Assembly: GCA_025617745.1 (NCBI GenBank)
Contig: CM046870.1
Coordinates: forward strand, 29,283,927-29,347,926
Length of the DNA stretch: 64,000 bases
DNA from: Heliocidaris erythrogramma
Taxonomy: Eukaryota; Echinodermata; Echinoidea; Camarodonta; Echinometridae
Direction: 5' to 3'
Shown in pieces: positions 46,537-58,550 of the stretch. How positions within the stretch are numbered: the first letter of the stretch is position 1; each line of letters begins with the position of its first letter. Position numbers and translations under genes: made by a program. Below the pieces are notes generated by a model that saw only the letters and a program-made list of their open reading frames with translations, was not told the DNA's origin and did not search any database.

Positions 46537-47252
46537 AAAGGCCCGTTCACACCGCCAGAACTTTCTTGGAGCGTTCCTTGAACGGTAGGGAGAGGGGGCC
46601 GAATTTCGACAACGCTCGTCACCTCGCACAAAATGGGGGAAAAATCGAAAACACGGGCGTTGCCTTAGCGGTGCACCGCTGAAGCCGGCGTTGCTTTAGC
46701 GTTGGTTTAACGGTAGTGAGCGGTAGCGAGCGTTGGTCCCGCTCCGACACCTCCATACCAACGCCAAACCAAAGTTCATCACCGCAATGGATCGCTGCTT
46801 CAACGCCCGACACCGTTCCAGCAATCCCGTGTCCGCTCGTAAAACGCTTACAAGCGCTCCACCAAAGTTTGTGCAACGTTTAATCACCGCCCGGGCAAAG
46901 CTGGCGAAGCAGCGGTGGTCCAGCGTTCAAGATTTCTGCGTTGGCCTAGCGGACCCAAGCGTCCACGAACTTGCGTCTAGCGGTGCCAAACTTTGACTGG
47001 GCGTTGTTGGAGCGGTGGTGAACTTTGCCGGAGCGGAAAATTGCCCGCTCCTCACCGCTCGCAATATTTTGTGCAGCTCAAAACTTTCGGAGCGGTAGGA
47101 GGGACCATCAGCGGTGGCCGAGCGTATACGGCGTTGTCTTAACGGGGGCCAACTTCTGTTAAACGGTGGTGAACGGTTACGAGCGGTGATGAATTTTTTT
47201 CACCGCTCCAGGAACGCTCCAGCAAAGTTCTGGCGGTGTGACCGGGCCTTTA
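46537..47252. mobile_element. 716 bp GC-rich palindrome of GAGCGGTG words
   Basis: The ends aaaggcccgttcacaccgcc (46537) and ggcggtgtgaccgggccttt match as inverted repeats, with the similarity continuing through agaactttcttggagcgttcc. The interior is built from recurring gagcggtg/caccgctc and aacgctcg/cgttg words in both orientations, making it a local GC-rich island. Frames on both strands (up to 87 codons) follow the repeat and encode R/A/S-rich peptides, so I do not call them genes. No clear target-site duplication. Confidence 0.75.
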
Positions 47253-47679
47253 TGTGCGACGGGATATCCACGGTTCTAGGTATCACCACCCTCCCGCAAG
47301 CCGGTCAAGTACTCTTTTCTTGGCACAGTTTCACCGTTTGAGGAATACTGTCCCCTATGGGGAATGCGAAACCTGATAGATGGAGTGTATCGTCGCATTG
47401 TTTACCCAGTTTGATGGTCATAATTACTAAATTTTAATCAGATTTTAGTGTTTATTTGCTGCGTCCTTCAGTGTCTCTTGAGCGTTGGCTTTTACTTTGA
47501 CTGGCAAAACCAAACCAGGTCTAAACGTTGTCAAGGCGATGTGTGGTAATTGACTCCCCGATTCCCCTTTAATAGATAATCTCTTCTGCGTAATATAACA
47601 ATCATTCGTTAGCAGATGAGCCTATTCTCCTATTCAATTCGTGGGCAGGTTCACTTGACCTTGGGTCGCCCCCAAGGTC

Positions 47680-48031
47680 GCTACTCTATTATTTCCGAAG
47701 GTTCGCAACTCCGACGATTCGTAATTCCGAAAATGAAATAGGGTTCATAATTCCGAAAATGAAAATGAGTTCATATTTCCGAAGGTTCGTAATTCCCAGA
47801 AGTTATGTAGGGCTCTATTGCATTTTCAGAATTACGAACCTTCGGAATTATGAACACTTTTTTCATTTTCCGAATTACGAACTTTTGGAGTAATGTATGT
47901 ATCAAATGTTCGGAATTATTTCTTTTTTTGACATTACGAACACCCTGCTAGGGGAAATTTGTGTTTCGGAATTACGAACCTTCGGAATTATGAACCTTCG
48001 GAATTACGAACCTTCGGAAAAATGAGTACCC
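47680..48031. mobile_element. 350 bp palindrome of TTCCGAAGGTTCGTAA units
   Basis: The left half repeats ttccgaaggttcgtaattcc (from about 47692). The right half carries the same unit inverted (ggaattacgaaccttcgg, to about 48020). Outer words ctactctattatttccg and cggaaaaatgagtac are inverted partners. The centre contains other AT-rich sequence. Non-coding and again of tandem-repeat-arm architecture. Confidence 0.7.
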
Positions 48032-51000
48032 CCGTACTATTACGAACTGGCATGCACATTGTTTGGAGTCACTGAATTCATCCATACATCAATGTATGAC
48101 ATCACCATCTCCCATCAAATATGCATTTGCTATTCCGTAATATGTATTACCATCATCATTTCTGGCTTGAGATTTACCATGATGTGGAGCATAATCAACT
48201 TCAATCGGGATACACCTGAAAGTTTTAGATGAGACAAACGATGTCTGAATTTGATTTCCGTAGATTTACAGATAATGGGATAAAAAAAATTTCATCCAAA
48301 TCATGCGATATCACAAAGTAGATTTACCGTTGGCAAATTTTGTTACTTCCACTGTTATTAGTATAGAATTTCTTAAAAGATACTGTCCACATTTCTTTTC
48401 TTGGCACAATGTTGAATCAATGTATTTTCTCATTTTCTTTAGAACTGCAGAATGAACCTCACATTATCTCTGCAGGCACTTTTGCGGTGTGGCATACAAT
48501 CATTTGATCGCGTGTGGTTTTGTGTGAGCCGTGAATGACTTGGAAACGTTCATCAATCTCACAGCAGAGGGAACAGACCCCAGATGAACGCCTGATACAA
48601 CTAATGAACCATAATTAATCAATGATTATTACAGAACTACATGGAATCGGTGACCAAATTCTTGGAAATGTGAACAAACCATGGATAAGGCGGTATCACA
48701 TGCGCTTCGCCAAAAAAAAAAAAAAAAATCATGTTCGTTTGGATAACCTTTGGGAAATATATCTATTTCAGTTACCGAAATTATGAACATGCAAAGAGGC
48801 AGAAAGTTACACACCGATTTCATAGCCATAAGCCAAAACAACAACAACAAACAACGAAATGAATATACAGAAATAGGGAGCGAGAGGACTCATTGATACG
48901 GCTGTTAGTATGGAGGAAGAGACAGAGATTTGGAAGATTGATACATAATAACAATAATGATTATAATAATAATAACAAATAATATCGACGTTTTAGTGCT
49001 ATTTGAAAGAGCATTGTTGTACTATTTCCAAGAAGACCTTATCATATTGATTCACTCAGTCTCTCGTTCCTTACATCTTCGTTGCTTGAAGGTTTGGGAA
49101 GAAACGCACTGTTAAAATGTTTAAAGTTAGTACAGATATGAGATGGGGGATGGTAATTGTGATGTCTTAATGCGCCCTGGGCCATTTTCGTGAACGTTTG
49201 CATTTGAAACGATGTAAGCCACAATTTTTCACGTTATTCGTAACTGTGCTTTGATACTATTTCCCAGTTGAACCGATACTGTTTTGATTTCAGAAATGTC
49301 TCCGCAAAGGCTTTTTTTGTCTAAGCAGTGGACTACTATGTAAAGATAAATTATGGCAAGTTAAAAAAGTAAATTCATACCGTGTTTCATTTTCATTTAT
49401 TTTCTACACAATCAACATTTACTAGTCCACATACATGTACCTACTTTGACTTCTCATTTCGAAATTTTGTTCCCCCTCCCATACATTTTTCTTCCCGATA
49501 ATCTTCCAATTTACTAGATATTCATGTTTGAACGTAATCCATTTGAGAGAAAAAAAAGCTTCGCTCATCTGAAATTAACAATTTCGATAATGTAGCTAAA
49601 AGCACTCTCATCTGCCAAGGCTGACGGGTAATTAAAATAATGCATCTGAAGAGAGTATCAGCATATGGCATTCCGTGAAACACTGCATAATTGTATTTTG
49701 CTGACTCACATTAAAAAGATATAAAGTGCTTGTCTGATTCTATTTTTGGCGGAAAGCTATATATTGCATTTCTAAATTCAAATGTTTGCTTTTAAACGTA
49801 AAATCAAACTTAATGACAAAAAATGGCTGAATTTCATCTCATCATTCTTAACCTCACCTGACAGGTCACAAGTCCACGTAAATCTGGTTACATTTAACGT
49901 TTTATTCAGTACGATGTGAAAGAAAGAGAGAGTTTGATGTGGCCTCTGGAAAGGTCTTGCCATTTACGTCAAGCCGTAATCCCTTTATGGACGACGTATG
50001 CTAAATGTTTTGTATCCTTCATTGATTTTAAATCTAGAATAATCATCGTCTACATACACGAACCAATGCAAAAAAAAATGACTGGGAATACAAAATTGAA
50101 ACAGAATTAATCAAGGTGACGGCTTTAACGTCACGAGGTACTTACATCACTCTGTTGTTTTATCATTTTCAGTTTTGAGCTTTTTTAAGATTGAAAAAGC
50201 ACAGCTTAACCGATCAGACCAGTAAACGTGGAAATCTTAGTTTATATCAGTTATATTCCAGTAAAGATCAACGTCTGGTAAACTAACAAAAAGTGATGTC
50301 CATGTTGCTTGTGTCCCCATTACATCTATTGATTTGAAACATGAATTTATGAAGACTCGTTCATTGATTTCTTTGTTAAATGTTAAGAAACTGGGCTAAA
50401 TATCATCGCATTTTCAACATGGATACTCTACCTTACTTTATTTGTATAATCATGGTCTTTTCGTGAAATGCTTTTGTAGCCCGGGATAAATTGCACTCTC
50501 CTTTAATAGGGTGTCGATAGCTGGACGGAGTGTGGTTCCGTCCCCATGGATTTTTTCGTCTGGCTAATCGGTAAATTTTAAGATTCTTTCTTTTAAAGAA
50601 TCCTTTTGAGAGAATGTAAAGTTCTGAAAATATAATCCATTTGATACCCTGATATCGTGGATTGCATATAGATATTTCTCATAGATCTGGTTAAAGGAAG
50701 TTGAACTGCGAGAAACATCTAAAGAATAACTGCGTAATATCAGACTACTATGGAAATTACTGCCTCTAGCTCGTAGTTGCTCTATGCCAGCATAACATAC
50801 TAAAACTGACAACCAGAATCAGACATACAAGAAAATGTCAAAGGCGGAAAATGCCGTCTGGGCCATCATAACTAATTGATGTATCTAAAGCCGTACGGTA
50901 CATTTTCATTTAGATATGGTGTTAGCTGCATTGCAGATCTTGCAGATCGCTCGCAATTCCACGGACCGAAATTCGTAAATAATGAACTAGCCTATGTAAA

Positions 51001-52755
51001 GTAGAAAGCACCTGGAAGGTGTATCAATATTATAGGGGATACAAAGTCAGCAGTTTGGAGAGAAACAAAATCACCAGCCGAGGCTAGGTTGCAAAACTCT
51101 GGAAGAATGATCTTGAAGTATCTCTTCATATTTATTTTATTGACAGTATGATTTGGTGTGTGATTGAGGTATTACAAAAAAATATATGACAAAGAAGAGC
51201 GCATGCTAATGATGTGTTTTTTTTTCTTGAGGATGCAAGCGGGGAGGGGCGTGCGAACTGCGAAAGTTCAATTTTAAGATTCAACTACTTTGCGGCATGA
51301 AACTTTCGTGATGCTGAACCACCTGTGTTTCTTTTTTAATTTTGGTTGTAAACACGGTCACAGTAATGTATATGTATATAACCCAGGGAATTATTGATAT
51401 AGGAAAGCTGTTTACAGAACGAATGAAAATAGCAGAATAATTGCCTGGGTAGCATGCTCGGCGAGGAATCGACTTTGCAGCTGGAATAATCATAATTCAA
51501 CGTTTCTTTTAAATCTATTATTTTTAACCTTTAATATACTAGTGAATAGAATATGTTTCTTTTAATTATCCCATACACACATCTCTACCAATCTGCAACT
51601 AAAGGGAATTTTTCAGCAAACTCCATTCTTGATGACATATCGTGTTAAAAGGACGTTAAAAAAAACCCCAGAGAGAAACACGTTATTAATGTCTGAGCGA
51701 AAATGGACAAAGAGAAAAGAACCCAAAAACAATTCTTTAATTGTTACATTGCAGAAATGTATACTTTTATATGGAAGACACAAGATGTCATCGATGCTAG
51801 TCAGGGAAAAAGTGCACACTAACTTTGAAATTGCCCTTTGAAAATAGAACTGTAAAACCCACTAATTTGTCATATACCTGGAAATGTAAGGAAATACGTG
51901 ATATTTAAGATACAGTAGTTTTCCTAAATTATGTCGCAATCGAAAGATCAAATCTGAAAATTTGTGGTTTACATAGACTTAGCCATGTAGCTATCACAGC
52001 TTTCAAACATTCATATCTCTCCTATTATTCATCCATTTTTTTTCCTTCTAAATTCCACCCTCTTCCATTTCTGATTTTACTTTCTTTGCGTTCATAAAAT
52101 TCAACTTGTAGAAAGGATCATATTGTCATTTAAATGTTTGAATCTTTCGGATATCTGAGTTCCAGGGACGTGTATTTCCATGAAATCGTAAGGGAGTTAA
52201 AATTAGGTATCTCATTGGAATGTAATTTGTCCATATCAGTTTTAGATTTCCAACAAAATTGTGCACATTAAGAAACCACTGTAATTCGATAGATCACGTT
52301 TCTCCCACAAAAAATACTTTGAATAAATGGAAATTGTTTATAAAGAGAAATTTTAAATTCATATTCGAACCCTCTAATGCTATATTCTTACCATGTTCCT
52401 TGCTATTAGATTATTTCTTCATTTTCAGCTACAAATTCAATTTGGCTGCTTTGTGACGGATAATGCCTGGCGTAAGATAGTCAGATGATATTGATCGCGC
52501 GGCGGGGATAGGTACTAGGCTATCAAAATATCATCCATCGTCGATTTAGTTCATTCACCCGCCTTTCCTAGAACACGACGAGGATTGGCAAGCGTTTGAT
52601 TTGGGATGACATGTAAAGTATCATTATAACAGGATCATTTACTTACTGGTAGCCCATCATTGGGTACTCGTAAATCTGAACATGGTCATTCCCTTTTGGT
52701 CAGGGGTTAAAACTATGCTTTGCGGCTGGTATACGGTCGCGGCGATGTAACCTGA
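48032..52755. other. Unclassified AT-rich DNA
   Basis: No gene recognised. Contains a 17-18 base A run near 48712-48728, scattered AAT/ATA repeats near 48945-48985 and an 82-codon minus frame (50564-50812) of protein-like but unrecognised composition. The left member of an inverted pair lies at 51208-51255. Confidence 0.4.
51208..51255 (+). repeat. Inverted repeat partner A (48 bp)
   Basis: aatgatgtg, a T run, cttgaggatgcaagcgggga and ggggcgtgcg have a near-exact inverted counterpart at 54409-54452. The two enclose 3.15 kb. They could be termini of one large element or independent copies of a repeat. Confidence 0.6.
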
Positions 52756-52758
52756 CAT

Positions 52759-52884
52759 TCAAACCGGCGCCAGAAATAGAGGACCAAGAGTGTTTCCCTG
52801 GGGCACTCTCCTACTTGTTACCAGACCGGTAAGGGTAACCGTTGCCCCTCGCTTCAGCTTTCCAGGCTTCGATGAAATGTAGCT
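52759..52884 (-). pseudogene. Decayed reverse-transcriptase fragment (VPQG motif)
   Basis: On the minus strand one frame reads through SYISSKPGKLKRG, ATVTLTGLVTS, then RRVPQGNTLGPLFL and a stop. The VPQGxxLGPLLF pattern (codons at about 52795-52806 for VPQG) is a hallmark of non-LTR retrotransposon reverse transcriptases, between the catalytic palm motifs. The GC-richer composition sets the segment apart from its flanks. Upstream, the same frame is broken by in-frame stops, and the YxDD catalytic motif is absent. It is a dead fragment; the clade cannot be decided from this length. Confidence 0.55.
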
Positions 52885-54408
52885 GAGCCGGTGGTATCAG
52901 TGTCAGACGCTTGATATGATCTGCTCGGCTGCGCTCCCGTAGTTGTGGGCATCGATCTGGGGTTATTTTTGTCAACGTGTGGTTATCATGCGTGTGACGC
53001 TGCGCAGGGAAGGATTGAGATATACCGTAAGGTAGGTGATGAAGTAGGGTATGAAGAGGATGCAGAGATTAAGAAAAGAAGGAAGACAGAAAGAAAGGGG
53101 GAGAGAGAGAGAGAGAGAAAGAGAAAGAGGCAGATATTTATAAAGAAAAATAGACGAGGGGAAATTTGATTTCATTAATTTCTATTCAGACAATATAAAT
53201 ACATGCCTTAGAATATCCAAAAAAAACCCCAAACGTATAACACTTTAAAAACCACAATCAAATCCGCTTCTAAGTTACGTGAAGGAATATTTACGATTCA
53301 TCAAAAAGGTAAGTGATAAAAAAAATTCTGTGTTTCAGATTGCACGATGAAGGTACATCTTTCGGCAAATATTTTCATCAGTTTAAATGGATATCGCAAT
53401 TCAAAACTAAAACATATAAGGAGATACATTTCAAAGGAGCTCATTCTAGTCGTCAAACTCTTTTTGATAAATTGATAAAATCACTATAACATAATTTGTC
53501 TTTGCGAAAGGTATACATATTCAGGACGAGTACATTATTTGAAAACGTAAAACCCCGGTAGCGAATTAACCTGTTTTTCACATGACTTGAGATCATTTGA
53601 GGATAGATTTGATTACTGAAGCCAACCAAGCGTGTTATGTGAAACGGCTACTCGCTCATCTTGAGTGATAGGTTGGCACAGTGGGCGTGAGATACCCATG
53701 AGTTGTGAGCTTCTTTTAATTTTAAAGGGCTGTTCAACGGATTCTGTGAAGCGTGCTTCGGCGATAATTAGTCTGAGGTCAATTTCCTACACTAACCGAG
53801 TTCCTCATTTCAACACTGAATCAAACACCAGCTAAACAACAACGACAATACACTAAACCAAAATGGTACACAGATATATAGTTGTTTTTTTTTCTCTCAC
53901 CCACTTTTCTCCTTTTCTGTTCTGCCCTTGCTTGACTCTTTAAATTCATCAGTGTATAATTTCATATGTATTTTTTGTTTTGTTTTAATATGACAAGCTA
54001 CTTTGTTACTTTGTACATGATTCATATTTCATTATTGCTTGTTATCAGTATATATGTTTGTTCATATGTTCTTTTCATTTTTGGCTTGGACCTCTTTAAA
54101 AAGAACCAGCTATTAGCTAACAAAGGCAATCCAACACATGAGTGGAGAATAAATAAATCAAATACCCATACTTAACCTGAAACCTTAGCCTAAAATTATA
54201 TTGCAACCACAACCTTAATCCTATATGACAAAATAAAGCGTGGAGCATAATTCGCCAGAGCTAATGTCGGGTCACCGTTCATAGACAGACAAAATTTACG
54301 TCCACACGATGGCCGTTATTTCGAGAGTTTTCCCAAGACCCTGGCCACTATCTGAAATAGATTTAAAAAATTATAGATCGATGACGTATCCTGCATTGAG
54401 CAGCCCGG
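52885..54408. other. Unclassified DNA with GA tract
   Basis: A GA-rich stretch lies at 53085-53130. Frames over it are compositional. No other features recognised. Confidence 0.4.
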
Positions 54409-54452
54409 CGCACGCCCCTCCCCGCTCGCATCCTCAAGAAAAAAACATCATT
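54409..54452 (-). repeat. Inverted repeat partner B
   Basis: Complement of 51208-51255 with about three differences. See that entry. Confidence 0.6.
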
Positions 54453-55107
54453 TGAACCTAGCCAAAAAAAAGAGAGTACAATTGAGAATAGAGAATATAT
54501 TATGGCCTGCAGTATATGCTTCAGAATTCAGGAGAATGACTTTGTTCCTAGGGTACATACTCCAAACCTATTTCACGCTGGCTTCACATACTCCCATACC
54601 TGTAGCTATGTTCATAAGAATGTAACTCATCTTACGTCTTTTGCCTGAAACCTGCCCTATCAAACCAGAGAACAATAGAAAAAATATCTTCTTGGTAATA
54701 TGACACGGATACAAGTGCACTCTCGAGTCAAATCGAATTGCACATTGTGTTCGCTGAAGGCAGTGATACCTTTTTGAGTTCAGAGTCATACATGTAGATC
54801 AGAAATAAGAGAATGTAGGAAATGTCAAAGAGACCTGCAGAAAAAAAGATAAGTGTGAACAGATGACAGACATCGTACCTGGATAGAGGGGATGTTAGTG
54901 GGCGAGCACGTGAGTGTGTAACATCGGTGTGTAACAAGCTGAGAGAAAACGTAATAGCAACATAAAGCATTGAAGTGTAAACAATCACGTGAAAAATAAT
55001 ATGTGTACAGCTAGAAAGTATAAAGTTTAACGATTAAGGAGAATGAAGAAAATAAATGAAAAAAATACACCCTCGCGCGGAACCAAACTCCGAGTTTGTG
55101 CGAGCGC

Positions 55108-55332
55108 GTTGTTGTTGTTGTTGTTTTAGGTTTAGGTTTAACCTTTGGATAATGATAATTGATACAGGAGCGAGTATGAGTGAACAGATTTATTAAGAAT
55201 AAACATTTGGGAAACTCTTTTAGGTGAAACATTGTACATCATGATAGCACTTCGGATTTTGTGTATATCATAAATATTGTGGGTGTTTAAGCTAGGGTGT
55301 TCTAGGCAAACAAATGTTTGTTTTTGTCTCAT
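55108..55332 (-). pseudogene. 3' end of a 5'-truncated non-LTR retrotransposon
   Basis: The minus frame (55332-55138) contains NIYDIHKIRSAIMMYNVSP, FILNKSVHSYS and a stop. Many LINE reverse-transcriptase C-termini show the pattern 'lNIyDIhKLqxAxfmY...lFxxNxxiHxYxTR', so this is the extreme C-terminus. Downstream on the same strand, about 10 bases after the stop, comes aaacctaaacctaaaac and then (CAA)n (+ strand GTT, 55108-55126), a plausible short 3' UTR and microsatellite tail. The copy is 5'-truncated, as is usual for dead LINE insertions. Confidence 0.6.
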
Positions 55333-55519
55333 TATGTATAAAATAGTAATTATAACCCCGATACATTTCTGAACATTGTAAACACTGTATTAAAATGCGT
55401 TTTTGACTGGATTTAAGCTAACAAATCGTTTATTTAGTAATTATGTATCATCCTTGATTTAAGTTCTTTACCCGTACGTTTTAAAATTGACACTTCTGCT
55501 TGTAAAAACTGATTTTTCT

Positions 55520-55562
55520 TTTCAATGTAAAGGTGGAATGAATAAACTTAAACTTCAAACTT
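55520..55562 (+). repeat. Possible LINE 3' tail
   Basis: ggtggaatgaataaacttaa followed by acttcaaac resembles the 3' ends of many non-LTR retrotransposons. No coding part is visible upstream on this strand, so this is weak. Confidence 0.25.
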
Positions 55563-56465
55563 TACTTTGTATTTCTAAAATAAATCTATTTTAACTAATT
55601 TGTAATTTCTCTACTTTTCCTATTTTCCTAATCTTGGAGTCCCTGCAAATCACTTCAATAATATGCCAATTACGTGACTGAGTAAATTACCGTAATTTCT
55701 TTTTGTTAGCATAAAATGGCTGCTTTTTCGATTGATCCAAAATAAACACACTTGACTTTCTTAGAACCTACGATCTACCCCTGCTGTTTGGGATGGAAAC
55801 AACATCATTTCAAAACAGAGACAGTGTCAAAACAGACACATCTGGAAACACATTCAAGGAAAACCTATTTCCTACGACATCCATACTTCTTTACTAGTTA
55901 CACCAAACTTTGCCTTCAGTAAAAACATTTCCCTATAAATCAAGTAATATTTGTGTCATTTATCAGGAACATTTCTTATATGGATGAGGTATGCCCTGTG
56001 GCTATATTTTGAAGCAGACATGAATTTATTCTTGAGTAGATTATCTTGAGCAAATTGCATTTCGATTTCATGTTTCAAATTGGGACAGTATTGTAGACAG
56101 GGAAATTTTCCTGTTATTCTAGTCAAACAATAACACACCCTCTCTCCCTCTTTTTCTGCCTCTTTCTGTATCTCTCTCCCTATCTCTCCCTTGCCCTTCT
56201 GTTCTGCGTAGCCTTTTCTATCATTTTTCAAATTCCACTTTGTGATCCATCCGTACGTTGACTCAGTCGTATTCCACTTTCTTATTCGAAGATTAAATGA
56301 ACACATATACATATCTCACCAAACAAACCGTTTTCCTTGTATGACAATATGTTATTTTTTAACCGCTCTCGAATGTTAATGTTAACGACTCTCTAAAATT
56401 GCACTCAAGTTTCGTCATACCTATAACATTGCATGGAAATAAGGTTATCTTGGTCAATGCATTTA

Positions 56466-56640
56466 TTCTATTATTATCAGTTTTATTTTTCATTATTATT
56501 TTTATTATTATTAGTAGTAGTATTAGTAGTAGTTGTTGTTGTAGTAGTGGTATTAGTAGTAGTATTTGTAGTACTATTTAGTAGTAGTAGCATCATTATT
56601 ATCATCATCATCATCGTTATTATCATCATCATTATCAAAC
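56466..56640 (+). repeat. Compound trinucleotide repeat (ATT/AGT/ATC)
   Basis: Blocks of tta/att, agt/gta, gtt and atc follow each other for about 175 bp with few interruptions. Frames here encode I/S/V runs only. Confidence 0.85.
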
Positions 56641-58447
56641 TGTTGAGCAATATTTGGACAATAATTGGATGTTTAAACTTGGAATTTGCACTTATTTCAT
56701 GTTCTCATTTTTACAGGTTTTCTTGATTAATTTCATTAAACTGAAAGAGAATTCCAAGGACAATTAAATTATATTTGTGTACGTTTATTAAGCTATTTAA
56801 AAGGGATCCCTTCCACTAAATCAATGTACTAGGTTTCTGTAAGCTATACATTCTATTAAATTGTGTCCCAGTAAATGGAATCGACTTCCACTGTTGCCTT
56901 GAAAAAGGAGAGAAGAAATTAAAAAGAAATAACAGAAAAAAAAACAAGAGTGTCAGATTATATTCTTAATTCGTACCCTGAATGCATCCTCGTGCGAACA
57001 TGACAGATAGAAGGCCTTTCATCACTTTTGACAGGAAATGTATATATTTCATGAATTTAAAAAATATTCTTAGGGAGTTAGTTTTTTTTTTCATAGGAAA
57101 ATACAACGTTATGATTGCCACAAAAATTGACATGTTGAACAAAATAATCATCGCTGCAAAGTTTATATTCAACGGACCAACACGCTTTATTTGAGAAAAA
57201 AAAAGTGATCAAACTTTATCGTCCCCAGTTTTTATTAAGATCATAAAGAAAGGTAAGCTTGGAGAACATTTATTTCTCATAGGGCAAACAATCTGGAAAA
57301 AGTATAAATATTATTCAATCTGCATATAATATTACCTAACCTTGTATTTTTTCAGTTGTTGATACTTTCAAAGCGCCTATTCAAAACCTTTATTCTCAAA
57401 GATACGAAAAAAGGACGATAAAAATAATGGGAATGCGTATCTATTCTTCACTGCCCCATTTAAAATTTCCATTTCCATGCCCCTAAGAAAACCATATTGA
57501 CATATCTTAAGTATACAACATAGATAGCGCCCTTAATTGTGTATAATATCTGTATTTTGCCCTCTCCCATTTTGCAAATCCCTTGATCCGCCCTTGGTTT
57601 TAAGGGCGGCATTTATATTCAGCCAACGTGCGATAATTTCGAGGGGTTCTGGCAATATCACGCGGCCTGAGAAATACTCGAGTAACTAAGCGCTTGATGT
57701 TGTTTGTCTTTCATTCTAAGTGAATGATTGGTTTATTCTTGGGGGAAGAGTCTGGCAAGCGTTTTCGCAACTCTCTCAGAGATGAGGACAGTGACCTTAG
57801 CATCCGACTTACAAACATAGTGGAGCTATATAAAGTAAAGGACAACATAATTATACCTCCGATTTGTGTGTTGCGATTTGCGCAGTTAATAATCCGTTTT
57901 CAAATGCTTGATATCACTTTACCTGTAACGATGATTCTGATCAGTACTTGTTTCTACATATTGTTTCAAGATCAATGTAAGCCATATCAGATTTTAAAAT
58001 TCTTGTTATAAATTTTTTTAATGAAAGATATACGTGATAATTATTTGAAATTTCACCCGCTTTATATTTGCAGTAGCTGGAACTTAATCAACTCTTAATG
58101 TGCTCAGGAACTTAGCCATCGCAAACAGTTCTTTCCAGCCGAAGTAACGTGAGTATAAATTTTCTAGCTTGATAGAATTTTCATCTCTTAAGAGCTGCAA
58201 ACGGAATGATAGATAAAGGGATTATACATACGAGCAACAGGGTTCAGTAATTCAGTACTGTGAATTGAAACCGTTCCGTCCTGCCACTTCGGTTCTCAGT
58301 TACAGAATTCAATTCCATTTACGAGAGGTCTATTTCATACAGGGGAAGGATGTCACGTATGTTTGTAAACAGTCTTGAGAAGAAGAAGCTGGGCATGACA
58401 AAGGGATGAAATTTACATAGATAACGAGTTTTCTATCAATGATTTGC

Positions 58448-58495
<48 letters not shown>

Positions 58496-58550
58496 CACTG
58501 TTCTTGTATAGCGCATATCAGATCCTTAGTCTAAGCGAATTTTCTTGTAA
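58448..58550 (-). mobile_element. SINE tail fragment with (ATT)n
   Basis: On the minus strand, cgcttagactaagg, gatatgcgctatacaagaac and about 15 ATT units match the 3' end of the SINE at 1993-2316 in order. Body and head are absent. Confidence 0.5.

Noticed and set aside
46619-46996. Overlapping 85-87 codon frames on both strands
   Set aside because: They read the mirrored GAGCGGTG vocabulary of a palindromic element. Both strands are open for the same reason, lack of AT-rich stops.
56399-56726. Frames rich in I/V/S near 56.4-56.7 kb
   Set aside because: They translate the compound trinucleotide repeat.
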